A stretch of 33,223 bases of DNA from Rickettsiales bacterium (GTDB lineage Bacteria > Pseudomonadota > Alphaproteobacteria > Rs-D84 > CACZYB01), in assembly GCA_031263095.1 (NCBI GenBank), contig JAISGI010000034.1:1-33223 (forward strand). Direction: 5' to 3'. The translations under genes and the position numbers were made by a program. Shown here one piece after another: positions 14,910 to 21,182 of the stretch (position 1 is its first letter; each line of letters begins with the position of its first letter). The notes beneath the pieces are model-generated. The model searched no databases and had not been told where the DNA came from. It saw only the letters and a program-made list of their open reading frames with translations.

Positions 14910-14935
14910 ACTCCCGGAAAACTCCGGGAGTTTTT
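14910..14935 (+). terminator. Intrinsic terminator of ftsZ
   Basis: ACTCCCGGA (14910-14918), loop AAAC, TCCGGGAGT (14923-14931) form a perfect 9-bp stem followed by T5. It insulates ftsZ from the portal gene, for which I find no convincing promoter of its own. Confidence 0.92.
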
Positions 14936-14974
14936 CGCTATTATTCATTTCATTTATCCAGCAAGGAGGCAAAC

Positions 14975-16387
14975 ATGGATATGCAAAATCTGTACCGCAT
15001 GTATCTGCAGGCTATCGAAGGTCGGCAAGGCAGGGAGGCGCTTTGGGACGAGTGCGAGAAGCACACCCTTGCCGCAAGTCTTGGTCGTGCGGAGGACATA
15101 TTCGATTCCACGGCCGTGATTGCGGCGGAGAATTTGGCTTCGTCCCTGCTCTCCCAGCTTACGCCGCCATGGTCGAAGTGGTTTGGGCTTGGCTTTGGCG
15201 CGGCCCATGGCGATGCGGCGGCGCAAGAAGCGCTTGAGGATTACGAGCAGATAATCCAGTCTCATTTCGACCGGTCGAATTTCTATGTTGAGGCGCACCA
15301 GTGCTATCTTGACCTTGTAATACTCGGCACGGCGACAATGTTGTTCGAAGAAGCTCCGGTCGGTGCTGGCAGCGCGTTCAAGTTCACTTCGGTTCCCATG
15401 CGCGAGGTCGCGCTTGCCGAATCGAACGGGCGTATCGAGACCGTGTTTCGCACGACCTCGATTGCGCTTGGCGAGTTGCGCCTGAAGTTTCCGACGGCGG
15501 AATTCTCGGCAGCCGAGGTCGGTATTATCGCCAAAAATTCCGAGGCGCGAATAAATCTTGTCGAAGCTGTGTTGCCGCGAGAAGCGCGCGGGTACAACTA
15601 TATTGCGTTTCTGGACGATGTGGACAACCTGCTCGCGCGGCGAGAGAAAATCATCCTCAAGGAAGGAGTGTTTTCGACCTCGCCTTTCATCTGCTTCCGT
15701 TGGATGAAGACGCCGGCGGACGTGTATGGTCGCTCGCCTGTCATGAAGGCTTTACCGGATATAAAGACCGCGAACAAGGCGGTCGAGCTTGCGCTTAAAA
15801 ATGCGTCCATAGCCGTTTCCGGCGTGTGGCAGGCGGACGACGACGGGGTTATCAACCTTGAGAACATAACGCTTGAGCCGGGTACAATAATCGCCAAGGC
15901 GGTCGGGTCGTCGGGTCTTGTGCCACTTCGCACCGGTGCGGATTTCGACATATCGCAGCTTGTTATCGGAGAGCTTCGCGCAAGCATAGGGCGTGCGTTA
16001 TTGGCCGACCGGTTAGCTTCGGCCGCGACGTTGCGCATGACCGCGACCGAGGTTATCGAGCGTGCGGATGAGATGAGCCGCATACTTGGCGCGACCTATG
16101 GCCGGTTGCAGAGCGAGCTCCTTACGCCCGTAATCCTGCGCGCGATTTCAATCCTTAAACGCAGGGGCGAGATTTCGGACATCATGGTCAACGGACGCGA
16201 GGTCGACCTCAAGTATCGTTCTCCCTTGGCCTCTCACCAGGCGGCGCGGGATGCGAGGAACGTGCTTACCTGGGTCGACGCTGTGGCCAAGCTTGGCGGA
16301 GAAGCGCTTGAGGCCATAGATCGTCGCGCGGTGGCAGGGTTCCTAGCCCGCGCTTTCGGGGTGCCGGAAAAATTGACGAGTAACTGA
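14975..16387 (+). CDS. Portal (head-tail connector) protein, podovirus type
   Basis: 470 residues, close to the usual 480-540. The portal is the dodecameric ring at the capsid vertex through which terminase pumps DNA. Recognisable elements include LWDECEKHTLAASLGR near the N-terminus, the segment from STAVIAAENLASSLLSQLTP to PPWSKWF, VYGRSPVMKALPDIKTANK in the stem region, and the C-terminal MTATEVIERADEMSRILGAT with YGRLQSELLTPVILRAISIL. These are hallmarks of the T7-like head-tail connector family. AAGGAGG is 7 nt before the ATG. The gene is intact but displaced: portal and terminase genes are usually neighbours, yet here the portal sits between the two terminase halves, behind ftsZ's terminator. 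Confidence 0.85.
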   Translation: MDMQNLYRMYLQAIEGRQGREALWDECEKHTLAASLGRAEDIFDSTAVIAAENLASSLLSQLTPPWSKWFGLGFGAAHGDAAAQEALEDYEQIIQSHFDRSNFYVEAHQCYLDLVILGTATMLFEEAPVGAGSAFKFTSVPMREVALAESNGRIETVFRTTSIALGELRLKFPTAEFSAAEVGIIAKNSEARINLVEAVLPREARGYNYIAFLDDVDNLLARREKIILKEGVFSTSPFICFRWMKTPADVYGRSPVMKALPDIKTANKAVELALKNASIAVSGVWQADDDGVINLENITLEPGTIIAKAVGSSGLVPLRTGADFDISQLVIGELRASIGRALLADRLASAATLRMTATEVIERADEMSRILGATYGRLQSELLTPVILRAISILKRRGEISDIMVNGREVDLKYRSPLASHQAARDARNVLTWVDAVAKLGGEALEAIDRRAVAGFLARAFGVPEKLTSN

Positions 16388-16400
16388 AAATAGGTACAAT

Positions 16401-17264
16401 ATGAGCGAAGAATCATTCCTTGCGGACTATGATCTCCTGAAAATCCCCATTATTGAGAACGGGGAGGCGGCGTGGCCGGAGCGTTATTCGCCCCAGAAAA
16501 TCGAGGAGCTGCGCGTGCGTGTCGGGGATGCGAAATTCTCCTCTCAAATGATGTTATCGCCCGTGGATTCCTCGGGTGTGCAGTTCGACGTTGCCCGTCT
16601 TTCTTTCTACTCGGACGACCTTGTATTCAACGAGGGGAACGGTGCGATTTCGTTCTCTATCGGGCGCGCTAAAATCGTGCGGTGCAGCTGTTGGTGGGAT
16701 CCGTCGTATGCTGAAATCGGCGGAGACGCAAGCGTCGTGTGTGTCGTATTTTCCGGAGAGGACGGCCTGCGCTATCTGTACGACGTCGAGTATCTGCGCG
16801 GCGGTGGAGAAGGCTCGGGCTATGTACAATGCGAGCAGGTAGCCCGCTTTTTACGGCGGAATTTCGTGCCGCAAATTTTTATCGAAGCGAACGGAATAGG
16901 CAAGTTCCTGCCTGAAATGCTGCGCGAGCGGCTGACTCTGGACGGGATGGCGTGCAAGGTTGTAGAGCAAACCTCGAGCAAGTCCAAGGCCATACGAATC
17001 GCGGATGCTTTCGACGCCGCGCTTGCCGGAGGGCGGCTGCTTGTCCATTCGCGTGTGCGGAGTACGCCTTGGGCTCAAGAATTCTCCGAGTGGAGCGCCG
17101 TCTCGAGCGCGCATGATGACGGGATGGATGCTGTGGCGGGTGCGCTTCTGGCCTCTGGTGTGCGCATGCCCGCACGCAGCGCCGAGCTTGACAACGCTTT
17201 CCGCGGGCGTTTCGGGCATGGCAAGAAAAAGCTTAAAATCAAGCGGTTCCGGGCCATAATTTAG
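16401..17264 (+). CDS. terL: Large terminase subunit, C-terminal nuclease half (split gene)
   Basis: 287 residues forming the RNase H-like nuclease that cuts packaged DNA. It starts with the linker typical of T7-like terminases (ESFLADYDLLKIPIIENGE, then AWPERY and AKFSSQMMLSPVD). The three acidic active-site positions are present: Asp100 in WWDPSYA, Glu162 in IEANGIG and Asp240/243 in HDDGMDA. A basic tail follows (KKKLKIKRFRAII). An AGG six nt before the ATG gives a modest ribosome site, so it can be translated as a separate chain. If joined to codon 202 of the ATPase half through the shared TACA, one protein of 490 residues results. The tRNA-Glu unit follows directly. Confidence 0.85.
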   Translation: MSEESFLADYDLLKIPIIENGEAAWPERYSPQKIEELRVRVGDAKFSSQMMLSPVDSSGVQFDVARLSFYSDDLVFNEGNGAISFSIGRAKIVRCSCWWDPSYAEIGGDASVVCVVFSGEDGLRYLYDVEYLRGGGEGSGYVQCEQVARFLRRNFVPQIFIEANGIGKFLPEMLRERLTLDGMACKVVEQTSSKSKAIRIADAFDAALAGGRLLVHSRVRSTPWAQEFSEWSAVSSAHDDGMDAVAGALLASGVRMPARSAELDNAFRGRFGHGKKKLKIKRFRAII

Positions 17265-17267
17265 GGC

Positions 17268-17296
17268 TTGATTTTTGCCTCGTCGGCAGGTAAAAT
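17268..17296 (+). promoter_or_regulatory. Promoter of tRNA-Glu
   Basis: TTGATT (17268-17273), 17 bp, TAAAAT (17291-17296). The predicted start near 17303 is about 9 nt before the tRNA. Confidence 0.7.
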
Positions 17297-17311
17297 CACG
17301 CCTCGGTCTGC

Positions 17312-17387
17312 GTTCCCATCGTCTAGAGGCCTAGGACAAGAGCCTTTCAAGCTCTGAACACCGGTTCGAATCCGGTTGGGAACGCCA
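17312..17387 (+). tRNA. tRNA-Glu (anticodon TTC)
   Basis: 76 nt with encoded CCA. Acceptor GTTCCCA pairs with TGGGAAC. The anticodon stem AGAGC/GCTCT encloses loop CTTTCAA, whose bases 34-36 are TTC. The T-arm contains GGTTCGAATCC. Discriminator G, then CCA at 17385-17387. It marks the right edge of the phage-derived cluster, but the cluster lies on its 5' side, which is not the usual side for integration at a tRNA 3' end. Confidence 0.95.
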
Positions 17388-17395
17388 ATTTCCCC

Positions 17396-17424
17396 TTGAC
17401 CGCTCCGGCTTTGGCGTATATCAT
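17396..17424 (+). promoter_or_regulatory. Promoter of the bax-ymdB-ddl-recF unit
   Basis: TTGACC (17396-17401), 17 bp, TATCAT (17419-17424). The start is expected near 17431, only about 2 nt before the ATG at 17433, with no ribosome site between, so the first gene looks leaderless. Confidence 0.65.
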
Positions 17425-17432
17425 CATTTTTC

Positions 17433-18344
17433 ATGACCATCATAGACGCGACGAGGGCGAAGTTGAAGGCGTACAGGCGCGTATTGTTCAGGCCTCGCTA
17501 TTTCCCCCTTTATGTCGCATTCATCCTTTTCATCATCTTGGCCGCGATATGCGCGCGCGTGGTTGTGTATGACGCGAGTCGACATTTTTCCTCGGCCCGC
17601 GCGCTCAGCCAGGCTTTCTATGAGGCCGAGTTCGACCTTGCGCGCGTGCGCAGCGGCGAAGCGCAAGTCCCCAGAATCTTCATCAAATCTCTGCCGAAAG
17701 ACTTCAACATGGTCGAGAGCCCTGCCGAAAAAAAGGAGCTGTTCATCAAGTTCCTGCTTCCTCTTATCCTTAAAGCAAACGAAGACGTCATGCGCGAGCG
17801 CGAGCGGTTCATCGCGCTTTGCGACCTCGACGGCGTTTCAGGCGAGGACAAAGAGTGGCTTGATTTCATGCGCGGCATGTACAAGACCGAGGGTGGGTCG
17901 AAGGTTGAAATACTTGCCAAGCTTGACGAAGTGCCGGTTTCGATGGCGCTTGCCCAGGCAATCCAAGAGACCGGGTGGGGCGAGTCCCGATTTCTTATCG
18001 ACGGGAACGCTATATTCGCCGAGTGGACGTGGGGTGGGCAAGGCATGCGGCCACGGGCGCGGGCAAACGGGCTTCGGCATAGAGTAAAGACTTTCTCTAG
18101 CTTGGAGGAGAGCGTGGCCTCGTACGTCAACAACCTGAACCGGACGCGCTATTATGCCGGGTTCAGGCGCATGCGGGCCAAGCTTCGCGACTCGGGCAAG
18201 CCGTTGTCCGGGAGCGTGCTTGCCAGCGCTATGTTGCACTATTCCACGCAAAAGGACGCATACATCCTTGGGGTCAAAAAAATCATACGCGACAACAAGC
18301 TTCACGAGTTCGACAATGCTCGATTGGAGGAGGCCGGGCAATGA
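17433..18344 (+). CDS. Bax-like membrane-anchored glucosaminidase
   Basis: 303 residues. One N-terminal membrane anchor (about 27-47, FPLYVAFILFIILAAICARV) precedes a periplasmic domain. The C-terminal 150 residues hold the glucosaminidase (GH73/Bax-type) core: PVSMALAQAIQETGWGESRF with the catalytic Glu in QETGWG, then NAIFAEWTWGG and SYVNNLNRTRYYAGFR. Such enzymes cleave N-acetylglucosamine linkages in peptidoglycan during growth. E. coli Bax is of similar size and organisation. Initiation appears leaderless. Its stop overlaps the ymdB start (ATGA at 18341), so they are translationally coupled. It is host-type, not part of the phage cluster, although it lies just beyond tRNA-Glu. Confidence 0.8.
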   Translation: MTIIDATRAKLKAYRRVLFRPRYFPLYVAFILFIILAAICARVVVYDASRHFSSARALSQAFYEAEFDLARVRSGEAQVPRIFIKSLPKDFNMVESPAEKKELFIKFLLPLILKANEDVMRERERFIALCDLDGVSGEDKEWLDFMRGMYKTEGGSKVEILAKLDEVPVSMALAQAIQETGWGESRFLIDGNAIFAEWTWGGQGMRPRARANGLRHRVKTFSSLEESVASYVNNLNRTRYYAGFRRMRAKLRDSGKPLSGSVLASAMLHYSTQKDAYILGVKKIIRDNKLHEFDNARLEEAGQ

Positions 18345-19138
18345 AAATACTTTTCTTCGGCGATATAATCGGGCGGGTGGCGCGCAACTATCTTATCGAA
18401 AACCTTGCGCGGATAAAGGCCGATTTGGCCGCGGATTTCGTAATAGCGAATGCAGAGAACGCGGCGCACGGGTACGGCCTTACGCCGCTTGTCGCGGGCA
18501 AGATTTTGGCCGCTCCTATCGACGTGCTTACCCTTGGCGACCACACTTGGGATCATGAAAATATACGCGAATCGCTGCGTGGGGAGGAGCGGATTTTGCG
18601 GCCGGAAAACTGGCTCAAATTTCCGGAGGGGAGCGGGCACAGGCTTTATAAATGCGGGCGAGCGAGGGTGCTTGTCATAAATTTGCTTGGCACTCTTTTC
18701 ATCGCGCGGGAGAAGGTTGAAAACCCATTTACCGTCGTATCGAAAATCCTTGAACAATACACGCTTGGTAAAAACGCTGATGCGATATTCGTGGATTTCC
18801 ACGCCGAGGCGACGAGCGAGAAAGTCTCGATGGCGAACATGCTGGACGGCCGGGTTTCCGCCGTTATCGGTACTCATACGCATGTTCCGACGGCGGACGA
18901 GAGGGTGCTTGCGCGTGGAACCGCGTTTATGACGGACGCGGGGATGTGCGGGGATTTCGATTCCTCAATCGGGATGGACAAGGGCGTATCCATGCGGCGG
19001 TTTATGGGAGCGGAAGACGAGAAGCTTGCGCCTGCGGAGGGTGCGCCGACGCTTTGCGGCGTGTTGGTCGAAATTGGGCGGAGCGGTCTTGCGACATCTA
19101 TCCGACGGGTAATGTATGGGAGGATACTCAATGACTAA
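18341..19138 (+). CDS. YmdB-family metallophosphoesterase
   Basis: 265 residues, the family's usual length (TIGR00282; 2',3'-cyclic-nucleotide phosphodiesterase YmdB in Bacillus). The dinuclear metal site is visible: FFGDIIGR at the N-terminus, NAENAAHGYGL, LGDHTWDH, VDFHAEATSEK and IGTHTHVPTAD. In Bacillus the protein affects biofilm genes and mRNA turnover; in proteobacteria its role is not well defined. It overlaps bax by 4 bp and ddl by 8 bp, so it belongs to the same operon. Confidence 0.88.
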   Translation: MKILFFGDIIGRVARNYLIENLARIKADLAADFVIANAENAAHGYGLTPLVAGKILAAPIDVLTLGDHTWDHENIRESLRGEERILRPENWLKFPEGSGHRLYKCGRARVLVINLLGTLFIAREKVENPFTVVSKILEQYTLGKNADAIFVDFHAEATSEKVSMANMLDGRVSAVIGTHTHVPTADERVLARGTAFMTDAGMCGDFDSSIGMDKGVSMRRFMGAEDEKLAPAEGAPTLCGVLVEIGRSGLATSIRRVMYGRILND

Positions 19139-20006
19139 GATATGCGTTTTGATGGGTGGAATTTCGAGCGAGCGCGAAGTATCGCTTGCCTCGGGCGCCG
19201 CGGTTTTGAAAGCTTTGCGAAGCGAAGGGTTTGAAGTGTTTGTCTATGATTTCGACGGCATTGTGTCCGAGTTTTGCGATATGATTATACGCGAAAAGCC
19301 GGATTTGGTCTTCAACATCCTGCACGGCGAGTATGGCGAAGATGGGCGAGTGCAGGGACTTCTCGACATGCTTCATGTCCACTATACACATTCAGGATTT
19401 TTTGCGAGCGCGGCATGCATGGACAAGTCCGTAGCAAAATCTGTCTTGGCTATGCATGGGATAAAAGTTCCGCGCGGACGGGTAGTGTCGTGCGGCGATT
19501 TTCCATTCGCTGATTTCAGTGTTCCTTATGTATTGAAGCCGGTCGCGGGTGGGTCGTCGGTCGATGTGCATATCGTCAAGGAGCCTATAGCAGCGTGGCC
19601 GTGCGCTGGGGACAAGGCGTTGCTTGAAGAATACATTCCAGGGCGCGAGCTTACGGTGGCAATCTTTCGCGGACAGGCGTTCGGTATAACCGAAATCGTG
19701 GCGGCGAGCGGTTTTTACGACTATGACGCGAAGTACAAGGAGGGCGGCGCTCGGCATGTTTATCCGGCGGAGCTTCCCTTTATCGAATCGATGCGAGCGG
19801 TAGAAATTGCGGAGCGTGCGTACCGTATTTTTGGCTGCAGTGGGTTGGCGCGCGCGGATTTCCGCTATGACGGGCGGGACTTTTACTTTCTTGAGATGAA
19901 CACGCAGCCGGGGATGACCCCGCTGTCCCTTGCGCCGGAACAGGCGTCGGCGAGCGGGATTTCCTTTTCCAAACTTTGCCGCATGATGGTTGAAGACGCG
20001 TTATGA
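19131..20006 (+). CDS. ddl: D-alanine--D-alanine ligase
   Basis: 291 residues, near the 300-residue norm. It joins two D-Ala for peptidoglycan stem peptides (cytoplasm, ATP-grasp). The start at 19131 was chosen for the GGGAGGA ribosome site. Motifs are MGGISSEREVSLASG, LHGEYGEDGRVQGLLD, YTHSGFFASAACMDKSVAK, the ATP-binding VLKPVAGGSSVDV, EEYIPGRELTV, and FYFLEMNTQPGMTP with metal ligands. ddl usually lies in the division/cell-wall cluster beside murB and ftsQ; here it is about 10 kb from murB, in an operon with DNA-maintenance genes. Its stop overlaps recF (ATGA at 20003). Confidence 0.93.
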   Translation: MTKICVLMGGISSEREVSLASGAAVLKALRSEGFEVFVYDFDGIVSEFCDMIIREKPDLVFNILHGEYGEDGRVQGLLDMLHVHYTHSGFFASAACMDKSVAKSVLAMHGIKVPRGRVVSCGDFPFADFSVPYVLKPVAGGSSVDVHIVKEPIAAWPCAGDKALLEEYIPGRELTVAIFRGQAFGITEIVAASGFYDYDAKYKEGGARHVYPAELPFIESMRAVEIAERAYRIFGCSGLARADFRYDGRDFYFLEMNTQPGMTPLSLAPEQASASGISFSKLCRMMVEDAL

Positions 20007-21130
20007 GAAGCAACTTCATAAGCCGCTTGGCGCTCTCCAATTTCCGGTCGTACGAGAGGGTATCGGCCGAGGTCGATGGCGCGAAAACCATCGTCATCAC
20101 AGGTGCGAACGGGGCCGGGAAGACCAACATACTCGAGTCGATTTCGATGTTGTCGCCGGGCGGACCGCTTCGCAAAGCCTCGCTAGCGCAGCTTGGGCGA
20201 ATCGGCGGAAATCCAGCGGTATGGACTGTATATGCGCGCGCGGGCGAGCGGGACGTCGGAGTATCGTATGCTTATGGCAATGTTGTGGGCGAGGATGAGG
20301 AGGGTGGTCGGCGCGTGCAAATCGACGGCGAGGCGGGCGAACTATCAGCGCTTGCGCGCGCGTTCAAGTGCGTATGGCTGACTCCGCTTATGGACAGGCT
20401 TTTTACCGAGGCAGGGGGCGAACGGCGGCGGTTCCTCGACTCTTTAATCGCGAACTTTTATCCCTTTTACGGCGAACAAATATCCCAGTACAATTCCATT
20501 CTCAAAGCGCGTGCGAGGGTTTTGAAATCCTCGCACCCGGACATGACTTGGGCGGGCGCGCACGAGGCGGAGATTGCCGCACTTGGCGTTTCAATCGCGG
20601 CCATGCGTCTGGAATTCGAAGAAAAACTGAATGCGATTTTGGCGGTGTCGGAGGATGGATTTCCCGCGCTTGTCATATCTGTTTCTGGCACAGTGGAGGA
20701 CGCTCTGCGCCATGGCTCGGCGGTGGCGGCGGAGGAGCGGTTTTTGAAACTCCTCTATGACGGGCGCGAAGACTTCAAGCGGCAGGCGGCGCCGGCCACG
20801 CCGGGCGTGCACAGAAGCGACTTTTCCGCGCATAACCTTTCCAAGCAAATCGACTGCGCCCAGAGTTCTACCGGCGAGCAGAAGATTGCGGTGGCGAGCG
20901 TGCTCCTCGCCTATGCGAAAATGATTCACCTTTATTTTTCCGAGTGGCCTTTGATTATCATAGACGAGGCGCCGGCGCACCTTGACGAATCGCGGCGAGC
21001 CCAGCTGTTCGCGGCACTCGAGGCCTTGCCGTCGCAGGTATGGCTTTCGGGCACGAGCGAGGCGGACTTCGAGTATTTCCGCGGGAAAAGCGTCCGGTTC
21101 GTGTGCGTGGAGAATTCAAATTTAGCTTGA
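20003..21130 (+). CDS. recF: DNA replication/repair protein RecF
   Basis: 375 residues, the normal length. RecF is an SMC/ABC-type ATPase that helps load RecA at single-strand gaps (RecFOR pathway). Walker A is GANGAGKT (34-41), preceded by LALSNFRSYE. The ABC signature is SSTGEQK and Walker B with D-loop is PLIIIDEAPAHLDE. In many bacteria recF lies by dnaA-dnaN near the origin; in alphaproteobacteria it is often elsewhere, and here it sits in a ddl-recF-topA array. Translationally coupled to ddl; the last gene before the 52-nt gap to topA. Confidence 0.92.
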   Translation: MRSNFISRLALSNFRSYERVSAEVDGAKTIVITGANGAGKTNILESISMLSPGGPLRKASLAQLGRIGGNPAVWTVYARAGERDVGVSYAYGNVVGEDEEGGRRVQIDGEAGELSALARAFKCVWLTPLMDRLFTEAGGERRRFLDSLIANFYPFYGEQISQYNSILKARARVLKSSHPDMTWAGAHEAEIAALGVSIAAMRLEFEEKLNAILAVSEDGFPALVISVSGTVEDALRHGSAVAAEERFLKLLYDGREDFKRQAAPATPGVHRSDFSAHNLSKQIDCAQSSTGEQKIAVASVLLAYAKMIHLYFSEWPLIIIDEAPAHLDESRRAQLFAALEALPSQVWLSGTSEADFEYFRGKSVRFVCVENSNLA

Positions 21131-21182
21131 TTTTCCTGTGGAAATGTGGCCTTATATATGTCCAACCAACCCTGGAAAAGTC

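Noticed and set aside
13974-14972. Long minus-strand open frame (332 codons) opposite ftsZ
   Set aside because: It is a codon-bias shadow of ftsZ with Ser/Leu-rich low-complexity translation, no ribosome site and no recognisable domain.
12799-16400. Intein or self-splicing intron interrupting terL
   Set aside because: No intein Cys/His-Asn splicing signals border the halves, the interruption has its own promoter and terminator, and no intron core or homing nuclease was recognised.
5477-17337. 12-base inverted similarity (GTTCTAGGCCTC at 5477-5488 and the D-arm of tRNA-Glu at 17326-17337) as possible ends of the phage element
   Set aside because: Too short, inverted, has one mismatch and lies in the tRNA D-arm rather than its 3' end. 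Most likely chance.
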